A stretch of 64,000 nucleotides of DNA from Myxococcales bacterium (GTDB lineage: Bacteria > Myxococcota > Myxococcia > Myxococcales > Myxococcaceae): positions 1 through 64,000 of the forward strand of contig JACPVI010000022.1 in the NCBI GenBank assembly GCA_016191815.1, in the 5' to 3' direction. Positions 1 to 8,200 of the stretch are shown here, piece by piece (the first letter of the stretch is position 1; each line of letters starts with the position of its first letter). Under the pieces are notes generated by a model that saw only the letters and a program-made list of their open reading frames with translations, was not told the origin of the DNA and searched no databases. The translations under genes and the position numbers were made by a program.

Positions 1-207
1 CCCGGGGCGGATAACTCGGCGAGCGGGACCGCGCACCCGCCACCGCGCCAGTTGGACACCAACCAGGTGCGCCTCTTGTGACGCGCGGCCGTTCCCGAAG
101 GCGTACCGAGCGAAACCGTCGCTGGAAGTCGGCACGGCACGCGCGGACGAGCGCCGGCGTGCGCACCGGCCCCCCCCGCCCCTCGAGGCAAAAAGGGCGA
201 ACCCGAG
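1..207. other. Left-edge region with no recognised gene
   Basis: The first 207 bases lie downstream of the minus-strand comF-like gene. The only open frame here encodes an arginine/proline-rich low-complexity translation typical of a GC-rich shadow frame. I see no convincing hairpin, RNA gene or conserved protein. It could include the end or leader of a gene beyond the window. Confidence 0.4.
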
Positions 208-909
208 TTAGAGCGAGAGCAAGTCCGCCCGGGCCAGCGTCAGCACCTGCACCTCGCGCGCGCCGGCGTCTAGCAGCGCCGAGGCGGCGGCGCGGGCGGT
301 GGCTCCGGTGGTGAGCACATCGTCGAGCAAGAGCACCGACAGGCCGGCCGCGCTGCCGACGGCAGCAAAGGCGCCCGCCACGTTGGCCTCGCGGGCCTGG
401 TCGGACAGCCCAACCTGGCGGCCGGTGTCCTTGGTCCGCACCAGCAGCTCGCGCGCAGCACCGCCATCGACGCGCTTGGAAAGCTCGACCGCGAGCAACA
501 TCGCCTGGTCGTACTTTCGCGCCCGGAAGCGGCGCTCGTGAAGGGGGATGGCGGCGACCAGCCGCGGGGCTCCTTCGAGGAAGTCCGCGGCAAAGCCGGC
601 CAGCAACTCGGCCAATGGCCGCGCCAACTCCGGGTGGTCCTCGTACTTGAAACGGTGGATGGCGCGGGCGACCGCCCCCTGGTGGGTGAAGGGGGCGAAG
701 GCGCGGCAGAAAGCAGGAGGGCGCGCGAGGCAGCGCGGGCAGCCGCCCTGGAACTCGCCCGGCTCGGAGCAGCGAGGGCAGCACCGCCGCGGCAGGCGCT
801 CCACCTCCGGCTGGCAGGCCTCGCAGAAGTGCCCAGGGGCGGGCAGCACCGCTCCGCAGGCCACGCAGGAGGGCGGGAAGATGACGTCGAGCAGGCCGGA
901 GAGCCCCAC
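208..909 (-). CDS. comF: ComF family amidophosphoribosyltransferase-like protein
   Basis: 233 residues, the usual length for ComF/GntX proteins. The N-terminus has a zinc-ribbon-like set of cysteine pairs (CVAC near residue 15, then CEAC, CCPRC and CPRC). The C-terminal half is a type I phosphoribosyltransferase fold with the PRPP-binding loop LLLDDVLTTGATA near residue 195. The family is linked to DNA uptake in competent bacteria, but its biochemical role is poorly defined. In this window the next minus-strand gene is gpmI, 2.7 kb away; the intervening cassette is on the other strand. The family call is secure, the competence role is not. Confidence 0.9.
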   Translation of the reverse strand: MGLSGLLDVIFPPSCVACGAVLPAPGHFCEACQPEVERLPRRCCPRCSEPGEFQGGCPRCLARPPAFCRAFAPFTHQGAVARAIHRFKYEDHPELARPLAELLAGFAADFLEGAPRLVAAIPLHERRFRARKYDQAMLLAVELSKRVDGGAARELLVRTKDTGRQVGLSDQAREANVAGAFAAVGSAAGLSVLLLDDVLTTGATARAAASALLDAGAREVQVLTLARADLLSL

Positions 910-966
910 GCTCCGAAGCTACCACCCGCCCCGAGGGCACGCTTTCTCCGGCGGCGGCGCGCTGAC

Positions 967-996
967 TTGTGCGGCTCGAATCGACTTCTCTATAGT
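967..996 (+). promoter_or_regulatory. Putative sigma-70-type promoter of the repeat-peptide cassette
   Basis: TTGTGC at 967-972 is separated by 18 bases from TATAGT at 991-996, a fair match to -35 and -10 boxes in otherwise GC-rich DNA. It lies 36 bases before the ATG at 1033. A GGGGAGG ribosome-binding sequence lies between them. This is inference from sequence only. Confidence 0.4.
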
Positions 997-1032
997 CAAG
1001 GTGTCCGACTGCATCCGGGGAGGCGCGCGGCC

Positions 1033-1782
1033 ATGACCACCAGAATCAAGCGAGGCGGAACGCCCCAGCTGCCCAAGAAGGCGATCTCGCACAAACCTGT
1101 CCATGGGCAGGCAGTGAAGCAGGCCAAGGCGGCCGCAACCGCCCAAGTGCTTCCCCGCCGCGCCTGGAAGGACGACCAGGCGCTGCTCAAGGCCGAGAAG
1201 CGCGCGCTCGAGGGGCTTCGCCCGGAGTCCAAACCCTACCGGCTGCCCGGCTCGGTCGCGATGCCGCTCTACGGAATCGCTCTTCCGCCAGGGGGCCGCA
1301 AGCCTCCGGTGATGCAACCCCTCTATGGAATCTCCGGGCCCCCCGATAGCTCCCGGCGCCCCATCGTCAAGCCGATGTACGGCGTGACGTTGCCTCCTTC
1401 TCCGATCAAGCCCCCGGTGGTGCAGCCGCTCTACGGAGTGTTTCAACCCCCGGGCGGAGTTCGGCCTCCGCCCTTCTTGCCGCTCTACGGGATTTTCAGG
1501 CCCCCCGGCGGCTACAAGCCGCCGCCCATCCTCCCGCTCTACGGCATCATCAGGCCTCCGGGAGGCATCAAGCCGCCGCCCATCCTCCCGCTCTACGGCA
1601 TCGTGAGGCCTCCCGAGGGCTACAAGCCGCCCATCGCGCAGCCGCTGTACGGCGTGGCCCTGCCGCCCCCCGAAAGCAAACCTCCGGTGTTCAGACCGCT
1701 CTACGGGGTCGCCTTGCCTCCGGACAAGCCGCGCGAGCCGATTTTCCAGCCGCTGTACGGAATCGCGCTGGCTCGCGAGTAG
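1033..1782 (+). CDS. PLYG tandem-repeat protein, candidate multi-core RiPP precursor
   Basis: 249 residues. The first 77 residues are basic and repeat-free, with no signal peptide. From residue 78 to the end the protein consists of 18-residue units such as PLYGIALPPGGRKPPVMQ: nine full units plus a final PLYGIALARE. Each begins P-L/M-Y-G-I/V, followed by a proline pair and a basic residue. The ATG at 1033 was chosen because GGGGAGG lies just upstream and upstream codons overlap the comF region. A radical SAM/SPASM gene starts 16 bases after its stop, so a leader-plus-repeated-core peptide substrate is the simplest reading. A structural proline-rich protein is the alternative. I do not recognise a named family. 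Confidence 0.75.
   Translation: MTTRIKRGGTPQLPKKAISHKPVHGQAVKQAKAAATAQVLPRRAWKDDQALLKAEKRALEGLRPESKPYRLPGSVAMPLYGIALPPGGRKPPVMQPLYGISGPPDSSRRPIVKPMYGVTLPPSPIKPPVVQPLYGVFQPPGGVRPPPFLPLYGIFRPPGGYKPPPILPLYGIIRPPGGIKPPPILPLYGIVRPPEGYKPPIAQPLYGVALPPPESKPPVFRPLYGVALPPDKPREPIFQPLYGIALARE
1264..1779 (+). repeat. 54-bp tandem coding repeat, 9 full units plus a partial one
   Basis: Ten in-frame occurrences of P-[L/M]-Y-G-[I/V] at a constant 18-codon spacing. The glycine codon of the motif varies (GGA, GGC, GGG) and the Leu codon varies (CTC, CTG), while Pro, Tyr and Gly never change. The spacer between motifs is more variable but keeps a PP pair and a Lys or Arg in most units. This pattern indicates selection on the peptide rather than recent DNA duplication. 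Confidence 0.9.
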
Positions 1783-1798
1783 GGTCCGCACACAGAGC

Positions 1799-3169
1799 AT
1801 GCCGAAGAGCTTGGCCCTCAGCGCCGAGAGCGCGACGGACTATGCGGAGCGTGCCCGCGCGCGCCTGCAGGGCTTCTCGCGGGGCACCTACGCGGTATGG
1901 GAGTTCACGCTCAAGTGCAACCTGGCCTGCGAGCTGTGCGGCTCCCGTGCGGGCAGCGAGCGCCGCAAGGAGCTCTCCACCGAGGAGGCGCTGGAGGTCG
2001 CCCGGCAGCTCGCCGAGGCGGGGGTGAAGGAAGTCACCTTGATCGGCGGGGAGATTCTCCTGCGCAACGACTGGCAGCAGGTGGTGCGCGCCCTGAACGA
2101 CCACGGTCTGTTGTGCAGCATCCTCACCGGGGGGTACGGAGTCTCGCTCACCACGGCGCGGAGGATGAAGGCCGCCGGGGTGGCCTACGCCGCCATCTCG
2201 GTGGACGGGATGGAGGCCACCCACGACCGGCTCCGCGGCAGGGAAGGCTCGTGGACGTCCTGCTTCCGTACCATGGAGCACTTCCGGAGCGTGGATTTGC
2301 CCTTCTGCATCAACTCGCAGCTCAACCGCGCCACCGGGCCGGACATCCCGCGCCTGTACGAGGCCATCCACGCCGCCGGCGCGCGGGGCTGGATGGTGCA
2401 GCTCACCTTCCCGATGGGGAACGCCGCGGACCACGCCCGGGAGCTGTTGCAGCCCTGCGAGCTGTTGGACCTCTACCCGATGCTGGCGGTGGTGTTTCAG
2501 CGGGCGCACTCCGAGGGAGTGGGAATGAGCGCCGGGGACAACGTGGGCTACTACGGCCCCTACGAGCTTCTCTTCCGCAACTCCATGCCCACCGAGGAGC
2601 CATCGCTGTGGCAAGGCTGCCAGGCCGGGCTCTACACCGTGGGGGTGGAGTCGGACGGAATCATCAAGGCCTGCAGCTCGCTGCCCACCGGCGGGTTCTC
2701 CGCGGGGAACATCCGCCGCCAGCCGCTGCGAAAAATCCTCGCCAAGAAGGAGATGCGCTTCAACCTGGGCGGCGGCACCCGGGCCGGAGTGGCCCACCTG
2801 TGGGGCTTCTGCAAGCGCTGCGAGTACGGGGCGCTCTGCCGGGGCGGGTGCTCGGCCACCGCGTACGTGTTCTTCAACCGGCGGGGTAACAACCCCTACT
2901 GCCACCACCGCGCGCTGGAGCAGCAGCGGCGCGGGGTGAGGGAGCGGGTGGTCCCGGCGCGGAAGGCCACCGGCCGCCCCTACGACTTCGGCCTGTGGCA
3001 GCTTGTGGAGGAGCCCATCGACGCTCCCTGGCCGAGCGATGATTCTCACCATTTCACCTGGGACCGCATAGAGTGGCCCGCCGGCTTCGAGCCTTGGCTG
3101 GCGAGTGCGCCGGCAAACGAAGGAGCGCAAGATGGCCGAGAACATGTACCTCCTGAAGGTGACGAATGA
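1799..3169 (+). CDS. Radical SAM/SPASM domain peptide maturase-like protein
   Basis: 456 residues. The radical SAM cluster motif CNLACELC has cysteines at residues 40, 44 and 47, and a GGE motif follows near residue 80. The C-terminal 170 residues hold many cysteines (CQAG, CSS, CKRC, CRGGC, YCHH), as in SPASM domains that carry auxiliary iron-sulfur clusters. Enzymes of this architecture commonly modify ribosomal peptides by C-C, C-S or C-O crosslinks, though some act on other substrates. The gene directly follows the PLYG-repeat gene, and its end overlaps the next small gene by 38 bases, so all three are probably one operon. The exact reaction cannot be read from the sequence. Confidence 0.9.
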   Translation: MPKSLALSAESATDYAERARARLQGFSRGTYAVWEFTLKCNLACELCGSRAGSERRKELSTEEALEVARQLAEAGVKEVTLIGGEILLRNDWQQVVRALNDHGLLCSILTGGYGVSLTTARRMKAAGVAYAAISVDGMEATHDRLRGREGSWTSCFRTMEHFRSVDLPFCINSQLNRATGPDIPRLYEAIHAAGARGWMVQLTFPMGNAADHARELLQPCELLDLYPMLAVVFQRAHSEGVGMSAGDNVGYYGPYELLFRNSMPTEEPSLWQGCQAGLYTVGVESDGIIKACSSLPTGGFSAGNIRRQPLRKILAKKEMRFNLGGGTRAGVAHLWGFCKRCEYGALCRGGCSATAYVFFNRRGNNPYCHHRALEQQRRGVRERVVPARKATGRPYDFGLWQLVEEPIDAPWPSDDSHHFTWDRIEWPAGFEPWLASAPANEGAQDGREHVPPEGDE

Positions 3170-3407
3170 CGTGGCGTCGTGGGTGTCGCGGCGGCTGATG
3201 ATGAGCAAGGCGCCCTCCCACGTGAGGCTTGCCACCGAGATGCAGCTGAGCAACTACGGCTATCCGCCCAACGCGGTGGGGGCGCTGCTCCAGGTCAACG
3301 AGGACGGCCTGGTGGTGGGCGTCGAGGGCAAGGAGGACGTGCCCCGCGCCTTCGTCCCCTGGAGCAACGTCGGCTACCTGGCGGACGGCGCCGGACTCGG
3401 CAAGTAG
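3132..3407 (+). CDS. Small conserved-looking protein overlapping the radical SAM gene
   Basis: 91 residues, starting at an ATG inside the last 38 bases of the radical SAM gene, which implies coupled translation. There is no signal peptide or membrane segment. The middle carries NYGYPP, which faintly echoes the Tyr-Gly and Pro-Pro features of the repeat protein. The rest contains short alternating hydrophobic stretches (ALLQVNEDGLVVGVEG) consistent with a small beta fold. It may be an accessory, recognition or second substrate protein of the cassette. I do not recognise the family. Confidence 0.6.
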   Translation: MAENMYLLKVTNDVASWVSRRLMMSKAPSHVRLATEMQLSNYGYPPNAVGALLQVNEDGLVVGVEGKEDVPRAFVPWSNVGYLADGAGLGK

Positions 3408-3442
3408 CCGGGCCTCGCCCTTCCGCTCGCCGCCTCTGCCCC

Positions 3443-3463
3443 AGCCCTCGCCGGCCGAGGGCT
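3443..3463. terminator. GC-rich hairpin after the repeat-peptide cassette
   Basis: AGCCCTCG (3443-3450) and CGAGGGCT (3456-3463) form a perfect 8-bp stem with a 5-base loop. There is no T tract on either side, so it is at best a weak or factor-assisted terminator between the plus-strand cassette and the minus-strand gpmI gene. Confidence 0.35.
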
Positions 3464-3575
3464 AGGGTCGAGTTGCATCCTGGGGTGCGAAGCTTGACTT
3501 TGATCGCCACGCAGGGAGGGGGATGGTTCAAGTGGGCCGGCCAGCTCGGGGCGATGCGCGGGCTCAGGCGCGAAG

Positions 3576-5117
3576 TCAGAAGAGGCCTTTGCGGTTCATC
3601 TCCTCGGGCTGAGGCAGGCCCATCACCTTGCACAGGGTGGGGGCGATGTCCGCCAGCACGCCGGGCTTGAGCTTCTGACCGCGGAAGTCCGGGTGGGCGA
3701 GGTGGAAGGGAACCGGGTTCAGCGTGTGGGCGGTGTGCGGCTCGCCGGTCTTCGGGTCCACCATCAGCTCGATGTTTCCGTGGTCGGCGGTGACCACCAT
3801 CGTCAAGCCCAGCTTCTCGCTCGCGCGCCAGAGCTTCCCCAGGCACTCGTCCACCACCTTCACCGCCCGGATGGCGGCGGGCAGCACTCCGGTGTGGCCC
3901 ACCATGTCCGGGTTGGCGTAATTCACCAGGGCGAAGTGGTACTGGCTAGACTCGAGGCGCCTCAGAAGCTCGTCGGTCACTTCCCGCGCGCTCATCTCCG
4001 GCTTCAAGTCGTAGGTCTTCACCTCCCGCGGCGAAGGGACGAGCAGCCGGTCTTCTCCGGGGTAGACCACTTCCCTGCCGCCGTTGAAGAAGAAGGTCAC
4101 GTGGGCATACTTCTCCGTCTCGGCGGTGCGGAACTGGCGGAGCCCGGCCGCCGAAACCAGCTCCGGGAAGATGTGCCGTGGCTGCTCGGGAGGAAACGCC
4201 ACCGGCAACCCCTCGAAGGTGGCGTCGTACCGTGTCAGGCAGACAAAGCGGCCGAGCCTCAACGGCCCGCGCTCGAACTCGCGGAAGTCGGGGTAGGCGA
4301 GCGCCCGAGTCAGCTCTCTCGCCCGGTCGGCGCGGAAGTTGAAGAACATCGCCACGTCGCCATCGCGCATCAGGCCCATCGGCTCTCGTCGTCCTCCCAC
4401 CACCACCGCCGGCTCGACGAATTCGTCGGTCACCTTCTCCGCGTAGGAGGCCTTCACCGCCGCCGAAGCACTCTCGGCCCGCTTGCCTTCCCCACGCACC
4501 ATGGCGTCGAAGGCGCGCTTCACCCGGTCCCACCGCTTGTCCCGGTCCATCGCCCAGTAGCGGCCGCTCACCGTGGCGATCCGCCCCGAGGAGGTTTCCG
4601 TAAGGAAGCGCTCCAGCTCCTCGAGGTAGCCGAGCCCGCTCTGAGGCGGGGTGTCCCTCCCGTCGAGGAAGGCATGCACGACCACCCTCGAGAGGCCCTT
4701 CGCCTTGGCCGCCCGGACCAGCGTGTAGAGGTGCTCCATCGAGGAGTGCACTCCGCCCGGAGAAACCAGCCCGAGGAGGTGGAAGGCCGCCCCGTCCGCC
4801 TTCGCCTTCTCCATCGCCTGGGCGATGGCCGGGTTTCGCGCCAGCTCGCCCGATTCGCAGGCGCGGTTGATGCGCACCAGGTCCTGGTAGACGATGCGCC
4901 CGGCCCCGATGTTGGTGTGGCCCACCTCGGAGTTGCCCATCTGGCCCTCCGGGAGGCCCACCGCCAGCCCTGACGTCTCCAGCCGGGTGGAAGGGAAGTC
5001 CTGCGCCAGGCGGTCCAAGTTGGGAGTGCCGGCGAGCAGGATGGCGTTGGCTTCACGCTCGGCGCGGAGGCCCCAGCCGTCGAGGATGATCAACAGGGCA
5101 CGGTGAGCGGGAGTCAT
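3576..5117 (-). CDS. gpmI: 2,3-bisphosphoglycerate-independent phosphoglycerate mutase
   Basis: 513 residues, the family's normal size. It interconverts 3- and 2-phosphoglycerate in glycolysis and gluconeogenesis in the cytoplasm. The alkaline-phosphatase-like metal site is visible: DGWG at residue 12 onward, GNSEVGHTNIGAG with the catalytic serine near residue 63, and TADHGNIE near residue 445. The start at ATG 5117 puts ALLIILDGWG at the expected N-terminal position. It is convergent with the repeat-peptide cassette. Confidence 0.97.
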   Translation of the reverse strand: MTPAHRALLIILDGWGLRAEREANAILLAGTPNLDRLAQDFPSTRLETSGLAVGLPEGQMGNSEVGHTNIGAGRIVYQDLVRINRACESGELARNPAIAQAMEKAKADGAAFHLLGLVSPGGVHSSMEHLYTLVRAAKAKGLSRVVVHAFLDGRDTPPQSGLGYLEELERFLTETSSGRIATVSGRYWAMDRDKRWDRVKRAFDAMVRGEGKRAESASAAVKASYAEKVTDEFVEPAVVVGGRREPMGLMRDGDVAMFFNFRADRARELTRALAYPDFREFERGPLRLGRFVCLTRYDATFEGLPVAFPPEQPRHIFPELVSAAGLRQFRTAETEKYAHVTFFFNGGREVVYPGEDRLLVPSPREVKTYDLKPEMSAREVTDELLRRLESSQYHFALVNYANPDMVGHTGVLPAAIRAVKVVDECLGKLWRASEKLGLTMVVTADHGNIELMVDPKTGEPHTAHTLNPVPFHLAHPDFRGQKLKPGVLADIAPTLCKVMGLPQPEEMNRKGLF

Positions 5118-5225
5118 GGCGCGGTCCGCTCATAGCGCAGCGCGGCCGCGCTCGCTCGCGAATCGGTGGTCCAGAGCACCGAACGGGTAGCGCTCTCGCA
5201 TCCCCCCAAAAACCCGCTCGATGCT

Positions 5226-8200
5226 CTACGGGTAGCTGCACGTTCCCAGGTTGCACACCTGGTTGGGCGGGCACACCACGCCGCAGGCGCCGCAGTTGTT
5301 GCGGTCGAAGTCGGTGTCCACGCACTGCCCGCCGCAACTGGTGAGGCCCACCTGGCAGGTGCACACCCCGCCGACGCAGCCCATCACCCCGGGGCTCCCC
5401 GGGCAGACGTAGCCGCAGGCGCCGCAGTTGAGCCGGTCGTTCTGCAAGTCGCGGCAGACGCCGCTGCAGTTGGTGAAGCCCACCGCGCAGACGCACTGCC
5501 CTCCGACGCAGAACTGGTTGAAGGCGCACACCCGGCCACAGGCGCCGCAGTTCCGCCGGTCGTTCTGGAGGTTCCGGCAGATGCCGCCGCAGAAGGCGGA
5601 GCCAGCGGTGCAGTAGCAGATCCCTCCCACGCACTGCAGGTTGGTGCCGCACCGGTAGCCGCAGCTCCCGCAGTTGCTGGCGTCGGTGGCCAGGTTGAAG
5701 CAGGAGTTGTTGCAGTTGCTGAGCGGGCTCGGGCACTGGGTGAGGCACACCCCGTTGGAGCAGACCTGGCCCGCGGAGCAGGTCCTCCCGCAGGCGCCGC
5801 AGTTGTTCGGGTCGCTCGCGAGCTTCACGCAGGTGTTCCCGCAGCGGGTGTAGCCGTTGGCGGCGTTGCACTGGCAAATGCCGCCGAAGCAGGTGTTGCC
5901 CGGGCCGCAGCTGTTGAAGCAGGCGCCGCAGTGCTGGGCGTTGGTGGAGAGCGAGACGCAGGAGCCGCCGCAGTTGGTCTGGAAGCCGAAGCACTGGGTC
6001 TGGCACTGGAAGAAGTTGCAGACCTGGTTCGCTCCGCAGGTCCTCCCGCAGGCGCCGCAGTTGTTGGGGTCGCTCATCAGCCGGACGCACTGGTTGCCGC
6101 AGCGGGTGTAGCCGGCCGGGCAGACGCAGGTGCTGTTCACGCAGGAGCCGAGCGAGCCGCAGCTATTCCCGCAGCTCCCGCAATTCTGCGGGTCGGAGGT
6201 GGGGTTGACGCAGGAGGTTCCGCACTGCAGGTAGCCGGTGGGGCAGGGCCCTCGGCAGACGCCGCCGGTGCAAGAGATGCCGGACGGGCAGGCCACTCCG
6301 CAGGCGCCGCAATTCTGCGGGTCCACCGAGGTGTCCACGCAGGAGGTGCCGCAGAGCGTCTTCCCGCTGCCGCAGGTGCACATCCCCGCGGTGCAGCTCG
6401 TGCCAGAGGGGCAGACCTTCCCGCAGCCGCCGCAGTTGTTGGGGTCGCTCTGGGTGTTGATGCACGCCGCTCCGCACTGGCTGGTGCCGGGGGGGCAATA
6501 ACAGGTCCCCGCGCTGCAGGAGGCGCCGGAGGGGCACTTCACTCCGCAGCCGCCGCAGTTCTGCGGATCAGACTGGGTGCTGACGCATGCCCCGCCGCAG
6601 TTGGAGGAGCCCGGCGGGCAGAGGCAGGTACCCAGCGCGCAGACCGCGTTGGCCGGGCACTTCACTCCGCAGCCGCCGCAGTTTTGCGGGTCGGTCAGGG
6701 TGTTGACGCAGGCGCCGCCGCAGTTGGTGGTTCCGGAGGGGCACTGGCACACCCCGCTCGAGCAGGCCGCTCCGGCGGGGCACTTGATGCCGCAGCCTCC
6801 GCAATTCACGGGGTCGGAGAGCACGTTGACGCAGGCGCCGCCGCAGAGCGCGCTCCCCGGCGGGCAGAGGCAGGCGCCGGCACTGCACGCGGCCCCGGAG
6901 GGGCACTTCACGCCGCAGCCGCCGCAGTTTTGCGGGTCGGTCTGGGTGCTGATGCAAACGCCCGAGCAGTTGGAGGTGCCGGACGGACACCGGCAGCTCG
7001 CCCCGCTGCAGGTGGCGCCGGCGGGGCACTTGACGCCGCAGCCGCCGCAGTTGAGCGGATCAGACTGGATGTCCACGCAGCTTCCGCCGCAGAGGACGCG
7101 CCCGGAAGGACACTGGCAGACGCCGCTCAGGCAGGGGGCTCCCGCTCCGCAGGCGATGCCGCAACCGCCGCAGTTCTGCGGGTCGGTCAGGGTGTTGACG
7201 CAGGCACCGGCGCAGTTGGAGGTTCCGGACGGGCACCTGCAGCTCGCTGCGCTGCAGGTTGCTCCCGCGGGGCACTTCACTCCGCAGCCGCCGCAGTTGA
7301 GCGGATCCGACTGGACGTCCACGCAGGTGCCACCGCAGAGGATGCGTCCGGAGGGGCACTGACATGCCCCGTTGAGGCAGGAGCCTCCCGGCCCGCAGGC
7401 GATGCCGCAGCCGCCGCAGTTTTGCGGATCGATTTGGAGGTCGCGGCACACCGTGCCGCATAGCTTCTGTCCGCCGGGGCAGGTGCAGGCGCCCATCGCG
7501 CACTTCGTGCCGGAGGGGCACACCACCCCGCAGCCGCCGCAGTGCTGCGGGTCGCTGGAAGTGTCCACGCACGCGCCGGAGCAGACCGTCCCTCCGTTCA
7601 GGCACCGGCAAGTGCCGGCGCCGCAGGACTGACCCGGCCCACACCGGATGCCGCAGCCGCCGCAGTTCTGCGGGTCGCTCGAGGTGTTCACGCAGGAGCC
7701 GCCGCACAGCGTGCTTCCGGCAGGGCAGACGCAGGCGCCTGCGGCGCAGCTCGTCCCTGACGGGCAGGGGTTGAAACAAGCGCCGCAGTGCAAGGAGTCG
7801 GTTTGTAGGTTGACGCACCGGCCGGCGCAGTTGGTGAGGGGGGCGCAGCTGGTGGTGCAGACGCCAGCGTTGCACACCTGGCCGGCTGCGCAGCGAAGCC
7901 CGCAGCCGCCACAGTGGTTGGGGTCGGAGCGGACGTCCACGCAGGTGTTGTTGCAGCTGAGGAACGGAGCGGTGCAGACGCAGGCGCCCCCACGGCAGCT
8001 GTGCCCGGCCGGGCAGGCGTTCCCGCAGGCCCCGCAGTGGAGCGCGTTCGACTGGAGGTCCACGCAGCTGCCGCTGCAGAGGGCGCGCCCGGAAGGGCAC
8101 TGGCACGCCCCGTTGAGGCAGGACGCGCCCGCCCCGCAGACGATGCCGCAGCCGCCGCAGTTTTGCGGGTCGCTCGAGGTGTTCACGCAGGAGCCGCCGC

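Noticed and set aside
78-314. A 78-residue plus-strand open frame at the left edge
   Set aside because: Arg/Pro-rich low-complexity translation that overlaps the end of comF; typical shadow frame of GC-rich DNA.
3105-3131. Longer start (3105) for the small protein next to the rSAM gene
   Set aside because: The added residues are basic and unrelated to the rest, and deepen the overlap with the rSAM gene; the ATG at 3132 is simpler.
5166-7463. Long plus-strand frame of 765 codons opposite the cysteine-repeat gene
   Set aside because: It is an Ala/Gly/Val-rich mirror of the repeat gene; the opposite frame has a lipoprotein signal and regular cysteine pattern that a shadow could not have.
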